Of a DNA stretch of 64,000 bases, positions 54,356-63,819 are shown piece after piece. Where the stretch lies: NCBI RefSeq assembly GCF_033115175.1, contig NC_084844.1:33761885-33825884 (forward strand), written 5' to 3'. Both the position numbers and the translations under genes were made by a program. The stretch comes from Lepus europaeus. Taxonomy: Eukaryota > Chordata > Mammalia > Lagomorpha > Leporidae. The notes beneath the pieces were generated by a model, which ran no database searches, was not told the origin of the DNA, and saw only the letters and a program-made list of their open reading frames with translations. Numbering within the stretch: position 1 is the first letter of the stretch; every line of letters begins with the position of its first letter.

Positions 54356-54683
54356 ATCAACAGGCTTCCTTGAAAAATAGTAATTTGTGTGGGTAGTGTT
54401 TGAACAAGGGGTTAGTTTATTGCTTGGGTTATGATGTTATAGAGGGTATTCAAGTTCAAATACCTTGAATGTATTGGTTTGGTTTTATATCTTTTTGTAT
54501 TCTTATTGACTATCTGTATATCTTTGGAAAAATGTCTATTCAAGTCCTTTGCCCATTTAAAAATTTTTAAATTTATTTGAAAAGCATTGAGGGGGAAAGG
54601 AGATCTGCTGCTTCATTTCCCAAATGCCCAAAACAGGCAGGACTGTGCCAGGGGAGAGCCAGGAGCCTGGAACTCAGTCCAAG

Positions 54684-54989
54684 TGTTGCTGTGGATTTGT
54701 TCTGAGAGGAGAAGCACAGTGGGGGCAAGAGGCATGGAGTCACGACACAGACACGGGGAGTCAGATGAAAGCAGGCTAGAGGCGGCAGCTCACAGACTCG
54801 TTTATTTCAGTTGGTGCAGCAGCTTATATAGCTGAGGCAACCAATCTGCTCAAGGGGTGGTTTGTGCTGTAACCAGTCACTGCCTGTTGCCAGGCAGGCT
54901 CCTTTGCCAGGTGAGTTCTGAAGCCATTCCTGAGTAACTGACGCTCACTTGCCAGCGCCATCTTGGCACGGCCTTCTCACTCCACCACA
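54684..54989 (-). repeat. 3' LTR of the provirus (306 bp)
   Basis: On the minus strand it runs TGTGGTGGAG...CACAGCAACA. It contains TATATAA at 54824-54830 and AATAAA at 54801-54806 (read on the minus strand), spaced as in a betaretroviral LTR. Confidence 0.85.
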
Positions 54990-55001
54990 TTTCCCCCTTT
55001 T
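54990..55001 (-). other. Polypurine tract of the provirus
   Basis: AAAAGGGGGAAA on the minus strand, immediately before the 3' LTR start TGTGG. This fixes the element's orientation. Confidence 0.85.
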
Positions 55002-55347
55002 CGTTTATTTTTGAGCAATGGGAGGCATGATCCTTCCCATACCATTGTTGACCCCGTTTCCATGTGGTCTCCTCATGTGGCTGTGCCTGTCTTAGGTTGT
55101 CCCCCAGGGAATCTTACCCATTGTTGACTAACCAGCGCTCAAAACGGGAGACCACAGGAATGCTTGCTCAGATGGGGATAGGAATGAGGAACAATGGTAA
55201 TCAGGAATGGCGTGACCACATGCAGGCTGTGAGCCATTTGAGTGGCTGACTGGAGCTAGTGGGGTATAAAGCAGTAGCAGATGTGGCTGTGGGCAGTTCC
55301 TCAGGGCAGGATGATAGGGCAGGTGCTTCTGCTAACAAGGCAGTCTC

Positions 55348-55668
55348 TCAGTCTTGTTCAGCTGATTCTGGTTGACTGTCAGTTGCATGCATGATGTTTC
55401 TGGCTGGTTCCCAAATGGGCTGTCCCGCATTCTCTGGAAAGACACAAGCATATCCTCGGCCCTTGGTTAGCAGAAGCCTTTTTATGGGTGTTGGAATACA
55501 GGGCCTGAATTCTGTGTCTGCTCCAACATTAAGGGCAAACATGTAGGTGGGATGGGGTCTAGCGGCTGCCCTGAGAGCCTGGGGTGCCCAGGGACTGCCA
55601 CAAATGTGGGGATCCTCACGGTGCAGATGGGATGACCTCGCATGGGTTATCGCCTTAGGTCGTCCCAC
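55348..55668 (-). pseudogene. Provirus internal remnant, integrase C-terminus-like
   Basis: A 106-codon minus-strand frame. Its second half has GRGYACVFPE and W..ARN spaced as in the C-terminal DNA-binding domain of betaretroviral integrases. The first half is not recognised. Only about 350 bases separate its end from the polypurine tract, so env is essentially absent. Assignment is from motif memory, no search done. Confidence 0.4.
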
Positions 55669-55976
55669 GGATATTTTGGGGGTGGCTGACTAGGCATTGC
55701 TGTATTGTCTGCTGTCATGTCATTTTCACTGTCAGAGCTCTCTCTCCCCAAGTCATCAACTGTTACCTGGGAGGCAATGGCCTGGAGTGACAGGCTTTTA
55801 ACACTCACAGATTCATTATGTTTGGTAATCTGTGTGGGCTTCTGAGAGTCAGGTATGTTTCCCATGTTTGAGCCCTTAAGAACAACGTGCCATGTCAACT
55901 CTAGCCAAAGGAAAGACACCCACAGTACTGCTGCCATAACAAAACAAATTCCTAGCACCTCAGCGGCTGATGGCAT
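55647..55976 (-). pseudogene. Provirus internal remnant, gag-like or leader frame
   Basis: A 109-codon minus-strand frame about 440 bases past the 5' LTR, where gag is expected. It has a hydrophobic segment at residues about 8-30, then an internal MGN (possible N-myristoylation start), an acidic SSDSEND stretch and a PPPKYP proline motif. These fit a Gag fragment, but the hydrophobic part would also suit an Env membrane segment. It is a broken remnant. Confidence 0.35.
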
Positions 55977-56394
55977 CGTGCAGGGGGTTCCCTACGTTAG
56001 ACGAACAGTGGCGTCTCAGATCATAAGTATGACCTGTGCTTAGTGGGGGACTTCCTTGATTCGTTAGATCAAGGCCGTATGCCCACACGGTGTCTCCGGA
56101 GCATCACCTCTCTCAAGTGAGGGAAGATGACTTGGTTCCAAATTCTGGGATGATCCCTTATGTGAATTCTCCGGGCAAACCAAAAGTAAAAGGAGGAGCC
56201 GAGAAGCGGCATATACTTCTGGGCAGTGTGTGCCTAACCTGGGGTCACTTCAACTGAGGACAAGGACAAGGAAAGGAGCGTAGAAGGGGGTTCTGTGCTC
56301 ACCCTCACAGAACTGAACAGCCCACAAAACACCAAGGGGCCTACTTGCCAAAATCAAGAGGGGACCTCGCCAAGTCTGTCACGTGGCTGTCTCT

Positions 56395-56412
56395 CAGCTA
56401 CGTTGGGTGCCA
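56395..56412 (-). other. Primer-binding site, Lys-tRNA type
   Basis: On the minus strand TGGCACCCAACGTAGCTG, two bases inside the 5' LTR. It matches the Lys1,2 tRNA site TGGCGCCCAACGTGGGGC apart from four differences, which points to the ERVK/betaretrovirus class. Confidence 0.8.
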
Positions 56413-56414
56413 GA

Positions 56415-56544
56415 TGTTGCTGTGGATTCATTCTGAGAGGAGAAGCACAGTGGGGGCAAGAGGTGCAGAGTCACAACACAGACACCGGGTGACTGACCCT
56501 CGCTTGCCAGCGCCATCTTGGCATGGCCTTCTCATTCCACCACA
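56415..56544 (-). repeat. 5' LTR of the provirus, internally deleted (130 bp)
   Basis: Both ends match the 306-bp 3' LTR, but about 175 bases between CAGACACCGGG and TGACTGACCCTCGCTTGCC are missing, including the TATA box and AATAAA. Confidence 0.85.
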
Positions 56545-57111
56545 CAGGTCGCCAATGTAGGTAACAAGGACCCATACACTTGAGCCATCATTTGCTATAT
56601 CCCAGGGAAAGAATTAGCAGGAAGCAAAAATTTGGAATAGAGCCAGGACTTCAAACCAAGAACTTCAGTATGGGATGAGGGAATCCTAAGTGGCTTCATA
56701 AATGCTACATCAAATTCCTCTCTAGCTTTACTCATTGTTTAATTGGATTATTTGTCATTTATTACTTAGCTGTAAGAGCTCTTTATGTACTTTCCACCAT
56801 TTTTGAATTCTTTGCTTTTTTGATAGTATCATTTGCAACACAAGCATTTCTATTTTTTCTATAGCCCAATTTATGTATATTTTTTCCTTTGTCACTTATG
56901 TTTTTGGTGTTGCCCAACCCAAGGTCATGAAGATTCACTGTTGTGTTTTCTCCTAAGAGTTTTATAGTTATAGTTCTTTCATCTAAGACTATGATCCGGT
57001 TTGTGTATATGGTGGGGGTAGGGATGAGTCCAACTTCACTCATTTGCAAGTTACATCCAGTTGTCCTAGTACCATATGTTGAAAAGATTGTTATTTTTCT
57101 TTCTTTCTTTC

Positions 57112-57450
57112 TTTCTTTATTTTTTTTTTTTTTTTGGACAGGCAGAGTGGATAGAGAGAGAGAGACAGAGAGAAAGGTCTTCCTTTTGCCGTTGGTTCAC
57201 CCTCTAATGGCCGCTGCGGCCGGCGCATCGTGCTGATCTGAAGCCAGGAGCCAGGTGCTTCTCCTGGTCTCCCATGCGGGTGCAGGGCCCAAGGACTTGG
57301 GCCATCCTCCAGTGCCTTCCCAGGCCACAGCTGAGAGCTGGCCTGGAAGAGGGGCAACCGGGATAGAATCTGGCGCCCCAACCGGGACTAGAACCTGGTG
57401 TGCCGGCTCCGCAAGGCGGAGAATTAGCCTGTTAAGCCATGGCGCTGACC
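57112..57450 (-). repeat. CSINE type B, young
   Basis: (CTTT)n at 57096-57118 and a T18 run, then GGACAGGCAGAGTGG, ending GCCATGGCGCTGACC. Well-preserved CpG-rich centre. Confidence 0.9.
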
Positions 57451-57485
57451 GGAATAGTGCAATCTTAATAATAAATACTCTTACA

Positions 57486-57588
57486 GGGGCCAGTGCTGTG
57501 GTGCTGCTGGGACTCGAACCAGTGCCTACATGGGATGCTGGGACTGCAGGCAGTGGACTTACCCACTACACCACAGCCCTGGCCCCTA
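57486..57588. repeat. Short inverted CSINE (hairpin form)
   Basis: Begins with a + strand head GGGGCCAGTGCTGTGGTG and passes at once into a minus-strand body CTGCTGGGACTCGAACC ending CACCACAGCCCTGGCCCC. Ends are inverted repeats of about 22 bases. Confidence 0.8.
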
Positions 57589-57639
57589 AAATTTACTGTT
57601 AAGCCAAATGCCTGCCCCAGGGCCTCCGTCTTTTTAAAT

Positions 57640-57885
57640 TTTTTTGTTTTTAAGAAGTTATTTAAATTATGTTTATATTTCTTTCTATTTGAAAGGCAGG
57701 CAGAGACAGAGGTCTTCCATACACTGGTTCACTCCCAAGATGCCCTCAACAGCCAGGGCTGACCCAGGCTGAAGCCAGGATTCTGGAACTCAATTCAGGT
57801 CTCCCACATTGGTGGCAGGGACCCAAGTACTTGAGCCATTATATGCTGCCTCCTAGGATGTGCCTTAGCAGGAAGCTATAATTGG
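57640..57885 (-). repeat. CSINE type O
   Basis: CTATTTGAAAGGCAGGCAGA and CACATTGGTGGCAGGGACCC blocks. The head end is missing. Confidence 0.75.
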
Positions 57886-58148
57886 AGGGGGGAGGGGGGG
57901 AGGGAGGGGGGAAGGGAGAGGCAGAGACAGAGAGACCTGATCTGCTAGTTCACTTCTCAGAATACCTCCAACAACTGGAATTGAGCAAGAGTCAAAGTCG
58001 GGAACTCATTGCAGATCTCCCACATGGGTGCCAGGGAGCTAATGACTTGAGCTGTCACCCTACCTCCTGTAAGTCAGGAACAGGAGCTGGATATTGAACC
58101 CCCATGCTCTGATCTGGGATACAAGTATGTGTCTTAACCCATGTCTTT
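57886..58148 (-). repeat. CSINE type O with G-rich tract
   Basis: Starts with a GGGGGGAGG-type tract (57885-57917) in place of the GA tract, then an old SINE body to GTGTCTTAACCCA. Confidence 0.72.
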
Positions 58149-58273
58149 TATTTTGTATTTTTTCTTTTGTTTCCTTATGTCTTGCTTTTATGTTCTTCCT
58201 TCTTCTGGATTAATTAAATATTGCTTTTAGAATTTCATTTTAACTTACCTGTTAGATTTTAAATATCTTTTTC

Positions 58274-58323
58274 TATAAAGATTTATTTATTTATTTGAAG
58301 TCAGAGTTACACAGAGAGAGGAG

Positions 58324-58355
<32 letters not shown>

Positions 58356-58610
58356 GTCTTCCATCAGCCAGTTCAGTCCCTAATTGGCTGCAATGGCTGG
58401 AGCTGTGCCAATCGGAAGCCAGGACCCAGCAGCTTCCGGGTCTCCCTGGGTGCAGGGGCCCAATGACTTGGGTCATCTTCTGCTGCTTTCCCAGGCCACA
58501 GCAGAGAGCTGGATCAGAAGTGGAGCAGCTGGGTCTCGAACCGGCGCCCATATGGGATGCCAGCACTTCAGGCCAGGGTGTTAACCTGCTGTGCCATAGC
58601 ACCAGCCCCA
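58274..58610 (-). repeat. CSINE type A
   Basis: TSD AGATTTTAAATATCTTTTT at about 58254 and 58612. (GA)n at about 58332-58355. Confidence 0.92.
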
Positions 58611-58630
58611 GATTTTAAATATCTTTTTTG

Positions 58631-58866
58631 CATTATTTACTTAGTACTTGATCCATGGATTACATTGTATATTCTAGTCTTTAAATAGTTTACTTATAGT
58701 TAACATAATACCACTTTGTATTAAATATAAAAACATAGCAATTCTGTGGGTCTGTTTAGACACATTTATTGCCCTTTGTGATATAAATGTCCTATGTATT
58801 ATATATACATATGAAGGGTCTTCAGAAAGTTCATGGAAAATGTGTATTATGAAAAAACTATCCAAG
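58631..58866. other. Unique intron sequence with possible MITE end
   Basis: AT-rich. GGTCTTCAGAAAGTTCATGG at 58817-58836 recalls the terminal sequence of a mammalian mariner-type MITE, but the matching second end is absent. Confidence 0.35.
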
Positions 58867-59064
58867 CTGGCTTCCCAAGTGAGCCGCAGTTGGATTCCCA
58901 GCTGCTTCACTTCAGATCCAGCTCCCTGCTAATGCACCTGGGAAAGCAACAGAAGATGGCCCAAGTCCTTGTGCCCATGCTACCCAGGTGGAAGATCCAG
59001 ATGGAGTTTCAGGCTCCTGACTTTGGCCTAGCCCAGCTCCAACCATTGTAGCCAGCAAATGGAA

Positions 59065-59098
<34 letters not shown>

Positions 59099-59140
59099 AC
59101 TCTGCCTTGAACAAATAAAATAAATCTTTAAAAAATACTA
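58867..59140 (+). repeat. CSINE, 5'-truncated
   Basis: Begins within the body (GATTCCCAGCTGCTTCAC), has (CT)n at 59068-59098 and tail AAATAAAATAAATCTTT. Confidence 0.82.
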
Positions 59141-59170
59141 ATCATCAACCATGAATAAAACTCAATGGGA

Positions 59171-59530
59171 GCCGGCGCCGTGGCTCAATAGGCTAATCCT
59201 CCGCCTAGTGGCGCTGGCATACCAGGTTCTAGTCCCTGTTGGGGCGCTGGATTCTGTCCCGGTTGCCCCCCTTCCAGGCCAGCTCTCTGCTGTGGCCCGG
59301 GAGTGCAGTAGAGGATGGCCCAAGTGCTTGGGCCCTGCCCCCCACGGGAGACCAGAAGAAGCACCTGGCTCCTGCCTTCAGATCAGCACGGTGTGCCAGC
59401 CGCAGCGCGCCGGCCGCGGCGGCCATTGGAGGGTGAACCAACGGCAAAAAGGAAGACCTTTCTCTCTGTCTCTCTCTCTCACTGTCCACTCTGCCTGTCA
59501 AAAACAACAAAACAAAAACAAACAAACAAA
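59171..59530 (+). repeat. CSINE type B, young
   Basis: Perfect 14-base TSD AAAACTCAATGGGA at 59157-59170 and 59531-59544. CpG-rich centre intact, tail (AAAAC)n. Confidence 0.93.
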
Positions 59531-59671
59531 AAAACTCAATGGGAAGTCCTATAGTAAAGTGTCATTTCTATCAGAAGAATGCATTTAGTCTAATGATAAT
59601 CTATGATGTTAAATGGTTTGAAACATTTGTTAAACTATGAAATAAATATGACTGTTCTAACTCTGAATCTC

Positions 59672-60358
59672 TAATAATTTTTAAAGATTTATTATTAGAA
59701 AAGCATAGTGACAGAGAGGTGTGGGGGGCGGGAGAAGGAGAGAGAGATATCTTTCATCTACTAGGTCACTCTCCAAATGGCTACAACAGCTGGGTTTGGG
59801 CCAGACCGAAACCAGGAGCCAGGAACTCCATCCAGATCTCCCATGTGGGTGGCAGTAACTCAAGCCTAGAACCATTATCTGCTGCTTCCGAGGCACATTA
59901 GCAGGGAGCTAGATTAGAAGTTCAGAGTAGGCCGGCGCTACGGCTCAATAGGCTAATCCTCCGCCTTGCGGTGCCAGCACCCCGGGTTCTAGTCCTGGTT
60001 GGGGCGCTAAATTCTGTCCTGGTTGCTCCTCTTCCAGTCCAGCTTTATGCTGTGGCCCGGGAGTGCAGTGGTGGATGGCCCAAGTGCTTGGGTCCTGCAT
60101 CCCATGGGAGATCAGGAGAAGCACCTGGCTCCTGCCTTCGGATCAGCGAGATGCGCCGGCCGCAGTGGCCATTGAGGGGTGAACCAATGGAAAAGGAAGA
60201 CCTTTCTCTCTGTCTCTCTCTCTCACTATCCACTCTGCCTGTGAAAAACAAAAAAAACAAGTTCAGAGTAGACAAGACTTGACCCAGCACTTCAAAATGG
60301 AATGAGGGCATCCCAAGTGGTGGCCTAGTCTGCTGCATCACAACATTTGCCCCTCTAG
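59672..60358 (-). repeat. CSINE type O split by a type B SINE
   Basis: AAAGATTTATTATTAGAAAA start, broken at GAAGTTCAGAGTAG (59930), resuming ACAAGACTTGACCCAGCAC to CATCACAACATTTGCCCC. Confidence 0.84.
59931..60258 (+). repeat. CSINE type B, young, nested
   Basis: Perfect 13-base TSD AAGTTCAGAGTAG at 59918-59930 and 60259-60271. Confidence 0.93.
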
Positions 60359-60689
60359 CTAAGTTTTTAACACAGAAACCAGGGGTAGCTTCCCTTTTAC
60401 AGTATCCTTAGCATTTTTCTGTTTTGAGGAAACCACCCTTATTACTTTCAGAGAAACATGTGCTAGCTAGCTTTTTAAGTCAATGTCAGAGCCTGCCAAG
60501 TTTATATAACTAATTCCATAGAACTAGAGAAATCTATCTCTTTTTCTTTTTTGGGGGGTAAGAAAATGCTGCATGTGTCTAGTTTTAAGGATTCTTGTCT
60601 CTTCTGTTGTGTTTCCATATCCACCAAGAGGACGTACTATATAGTGATAGGAGCTCATTATATTGGTATAATCATGAAAAAATAATCAT
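60359..60689. other. Unique intron sequence
   Basis: No repeat or gene recognised. Confidence 0.4.
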
Positions 60690-61172
60690 ATTAGATGAAC
60701 CTATGTAAGCGTTGCCACTCACTAAATATGCTACCTTGGACCAATTAAATAACTTCTTATTCATTTATTTAAGAGCCAGAAAGACAAAGAGAACTCCCAT
60801 CCACTCGTTCACTCCCCAGATGCCTGCAATGGCTGGGACTAGGCTGGGCTAGGAACTGGAAATGTAATTCAGGCCTCCCACATGGATGGCAGGACCCCGA
60901 TTATTTGAGCCATCACCGCTGCTTTCCAGGATTTGCATTAGCAGAGAGCTGAAATTAGGAGCCAGAGCCAGGAATCAAACCCAGGTATTCTGATGTGGAA
61001 TGTGAATATCTTAACTGCTAGGCTAAAACCCTCCCCAGCTAACTTCTTTAAACCTCAGTTTCTTCATCTAAAAAGTAGTAACAGTAGGGTTGTTATGAAC
61101 CTTAAGTGATAAAGTATGTGCAAAACTCTTAGCACAATGCCTAGTATATAGCAAATGCTTATTATTATAAAA
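60690..61172 (+). repeat. MIR element split by a type O SINE
   Basis: CCTTGGACCAATTAAATAAC before and ACCTCAGTTTCTTCATCTAA, CTTAGCACAATGCCTAGTA after the SINE follow the MIR consensus. Confidence 0.8.
60759..61040 (-). repeat. CSINE type O, inside MIR
   Basis: TSD AACTTCTT at 60751-60758 and 61041-61048. Confidence 0.82.
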
Positions 61173-61258
61173 ATGTATGTATAAATATATATCCTGCTTT
61201 ATCAGTAGTAAAGAAATATACTTTGTTAATTCTCAAAATTAATTCAACTTGGAATTTT

Positions 61259-61590
61259 TTTTTTTGACAAGCAGAGTGGACAGTAGAGGGAGACAGAGAG
61301 AAAGGTCTTCCTTTTTGCCGTTGGTTCACCCTCCAATGGCTGTCGCGGCTGGCGCGCTGCGGCCGGTGCACCGCGCTGTTCCGATGGCAGGAGCCAGGTG
61401 CTTCTCCTGGTCTCCCATGGGGTGTAGGGCCCAAGGACTTGGGCCATCCTCCACTGCACTCCCTGGCCACAGCAGAGAGCTGGCCTGGAAGAGGGGCAAC
61501 CGGGACAGGATCGGTGCCCTGACCGGGACTAGAACCCGGTGTGCCGGCGCCGCAAGGCGGAGGATTAGCCTGTTAAGCCACGGCGCCGGC
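61259..61590 (-). repeat. CSINE type B, young
   Basis: TSD CAACTTGGAATTTT at 61245-61258 and 61591-61604. Head end GCCACGGCGCCGGC intact. Confidence 0.93.
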
Positions 61591-61667
61591 CAACTTGGAA
61601 TTTTCAGTTCTGTTTTTTTATGTGCTCTATTTTGATAAAACAGAAACGTAAAGATAATTATTTCTAG

Positions 61668-62440
61668 TGATTTTTTTTTTTTACAAAAGCAACCAAAATA
61701 TATTCATTTAATATACATCAAAAGAACTCAGAGACTTAATTTAAAAAACAAGTAACTCCACAACTCAAGGTACAAGGTACAATACAGAAATCAAGGAAAG
61801 AGCAAGCATTCTAAGGAAAAACAGAGGCTGGATGGCGAGAGGGGTGGGGTCAGAGGGCTTGACTGGAGACTTGCTTCGAGTGGGTTTCTTGTAGGTAGGG
61901 TTTTTCCAGAGGTCAGCAGCATGTGTGTTCAAAGGGCTATTGGTATTGTTGTTGGGCTCTTCTAGTAGGCTCTGGATGGAGAGCAGGATGGTCCTGACAT
62001 ACAGGGCAGACCATTTGTCCTTCAGGGTGCCCAAGCAGCTGTTACCCTGGGTTCCACATAGGGTGGGAGCAGGGCATGAGGAACTTCACTTGTTAGTGCA
62101 TTATGAGGGTAGCCGCTGGGGAACTTCAGGGAGAACTTATGCCTGAGGTCTTCATATACTGTGCTAACTGCTCCATGGATGGTCTGTACCTTTTTGAAAA
62201 TGTTGTCTGATTCAGGGAAGGCAGAAATTTCTTTGAAGGTCATTAACTCCTGATGTAGTCTCTTGCCTACGGGGTGGCACCCCCTCTGGGCTTGGCCCTT
62301 TTATCAGTGTGACCATGAGGGTGGTGGTGGCTGGATCACAATTTTGAGAGGCCATTTGGACAGCACTTGGCAGGAAAACAGTAACTCGAATAACTGCACG
62401 TGATACTCTTAATGATTCAAAAATGGTGTTTTTCATTTAT
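61668..62440 (-). pseudogene. UBE2C: UBE2C processed pseudogene
   Basis: An intronless retrocopy of the APC/C ubiquitin-conjugating enzyme E2 C. The retrotransposed poly(A) is the T run at about 61670-61682. The reading starts at the ATG of MASQN (62355-62353) and passes through three frames: the N-terminal stretch, ISAFPESDNIFKK...TVYEDLR and FPSGYP, then [20 protein letters not shown] and [14 protein letters not shown]. Frameshifts lie near the HPN region and before LKDKW, and the N-terminal third is scrambled. The codons around the catalytic Cys still read QGNSCLG, so Cys is kept, but Asp-Ile after CL is altered. Cannot encode a full E2. It sits in PPM1E intron 1 in antisense. Confidence 0.92.
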
Positions 62441-63100
62441 GTGTATATGTGCATCATTGAAACAGGATTAATTGTACATACCAACCAGGGAGAATTTTTA
62501 TGTATTTTTGTCAAGATAAATACAACTGACAGGACATAAGAAAAAAGGAAAATTGACAGGTCTTACTGTATATCAAGTAATACCTATTTTATCTCATTAA
62601 ACTCCTTCAGAAGCCCTCTGAACATAAAAGACATTTTAGTTGTGCAGATAAGCAAACAGATATCTTGAGTAAAATAACTAGCTTAAGGTTGCACAGCTTG
62701 TGACAGCAGAATTGGGATTCAAACTTAGATGTTTTGCCTTCAAAGTACATGTTACTGTGTATCACTTTGCTGAGAAAATTAGTATGAATAGAAGTGTCAA
62801 CTACGTGGAAAAGGGGTTATAAATGGAAAAAGTTGTTGGTATTATAGGTATTGAGTTGAAAGAGTAATATTATATCATTTTTCCACCTACCAAATGGTAA
62901 AAAAAAAAATGCGATAGGGAAAAAATGTGAGAGTTTTCAGCTTTCTGTTCTTCCTCTGTGTGATGATAGTTTTGTTTTTGGTAATTCAATTTCTTCCCAT
63001 TCTTCTCCCTCAAAAGAGAGCTCAGCATTTGTCAAACTAGGTCTTTGGGGGATTTGTAATGCAGAACTGAGAGACAGGGGTGAGGTAGAAGGAATGTTAA
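62441..63100. other. Unique intron sequence with MIR relic
   Basis: AT-rich. The only recognisable piece is the MIR at about 62585-62765. No gene seen. Confidence 0.5.
62585..62765 (-). repeat. MIR element
   Basis: GTGCAGATAAGCAAACAGAT, AGCTTAAGGTTGCACAGCTT and GAATTGGGATTCAAACTTAG follow antisense MIR. Confidence 0.75.
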
Positions 63101-63428
63101 ATTAGGGCAAACATTACATTATGGTGCAGCATGTTAAGATGCCCACCTTCCATGTAGGAGTGCTAGTTTGAGTCTACCCTGCTTCCAGTCAAACTTCCTG
63201 CTAATATGCCTAGCAGATGATGGCCTAAGTATCTGGGTTCCTGCCACCCAAGTGGGAGACCTGGATGGAGTTCTGACCTCCTGGCTTTCACCTAGCCCAG
63301 CCCCAGCAGTAGTGGGTATCTGGGGGATGAACCAGCAGATGGAATCAATCTCTCTCTCTCATATCTCATCTCTCTCATATCTCTCCCCCCCATCTCCCTC
63401 CCCTCTTTCAAATAAATCTTAAAAAGAA
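63101..63428 (+). repeat. CSINE type O
   Basis: AGGGCAAACATTACATTATG head, CTCTCATATCTCATCTCTCTC tract, tail CAAATAAATCTTAAAAAG. Confidence 0.8.
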
Positions 63429-63451
63429 GAAATATGAAAACGATCATTGTA

Positions 63452-63504
63452 GGATAATCTTATCTGCTGCTTTCCTAGGCACATTAGCAGGGAACTGCAT
63501 CATG
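63452..63504 (-). repeat. CSINE fragment
   Basis: Only ATCTGCTGCTTTCCTAGGCA to GGGAACTGCATC remains. Confidence 0.6.
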
Positions 63505-63574
63505 AAAAATTTTCATTCATCAGCCATTTTTCTGATATTTTCTATCATAGTTATCCTTTTTGTGATGGATTTTT

Positions 63575-63819
63575 AAAAAATTTTTTTGACAGGCAGAGTG
63601 GACAGTGAGAGAGAGAGAGAGAGAAAGGTCTTCCTTTACCTTTGGTTCACCCTCCAATGGCCGCTGCGGCCAGCACACTGTGGCCGGCACACCGTGCTGA
63701 TCCGAAGCTAGGAGCCAGGTGCTTCTCCTGGTCTCCCATGTGGGTGCAGGGCCCAAGGACTCGGGCCATTCTCCACTGCACTCCCCGGCCACAGTAGAGA
63801 GCTGGACTGGAAGAGGAGT
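63575..63819 (-). repeat. CSINE type B, truncated at an inverted junction
   Basis: TTTTTTTGACAGGCAGAGTGG to GAGCTGGACTGGAAGAGGAG. The head end is missing where an oppositely oriented SINE starts. Confidence 0.85.

Larger units (their letters stand above)
54684..56544 (-). mobile_element. Deleted betaretrovirus-like (ERVK class) provirus
   Basis: A 1.86-kb minus-strand provirus with two LTRs, a Lys-tRNA type primer-binding site and a polypurine tract. Normal length would be 7-10 kb, so most of gag-pro-pol-env is missing; only about 1.4 kb lies between the LTRs. It sits inside a type O SINE, flanked by CAAG / CAGG, a short imperfect TSD. It is a defective fossil: no long open frame spans any retroviral gene and the 5' LTR has lost its promoter. 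A low-copy deletion derivative multiplied in trans is also possible. Confidence 0.8.
54553..56712 (-). repeat. CSINE type O split by a provirus
   Basis: Minus-strand SINE from TTTAAAAATTTTTAAATTTA to CCTGGAACTCAGTCC (54553-54683). After the provirus it continues GGTCGCCAATGTAGGTAACA (56547 on) to about 56712. Confidence 0.83.
54470..57095 (-). mobile_element. Ancient LINE-1 (L1M-type), split by a SINE that carries a provirus
   Basis: Antisense L1 text AAAATGTCTATTCAAGTCCT at 54531-54550 continues past the insertion with AATTGGATTATTTGTCATTT (from about 56742), CCAAGGTCATGAAGATTCAC and CATCCAGTTGTCCTAGTACC. The two parts are contiguous in the L1 consensus. Confidence 0.82.

Noticed and set aside
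55647..55976. A host gene encoding a membrane protein
   Set aside because: It lies wholly inside the provirus, at the gag position, between the primer-binding site and the polypurine tract.
61765..62436. A functional UBE2C-like gene
   Set aside because: Three separate frames are needed to follow the protein, the N-terminal third is scrambled, and a poly(A) tract with no introns marks a retrocopy.
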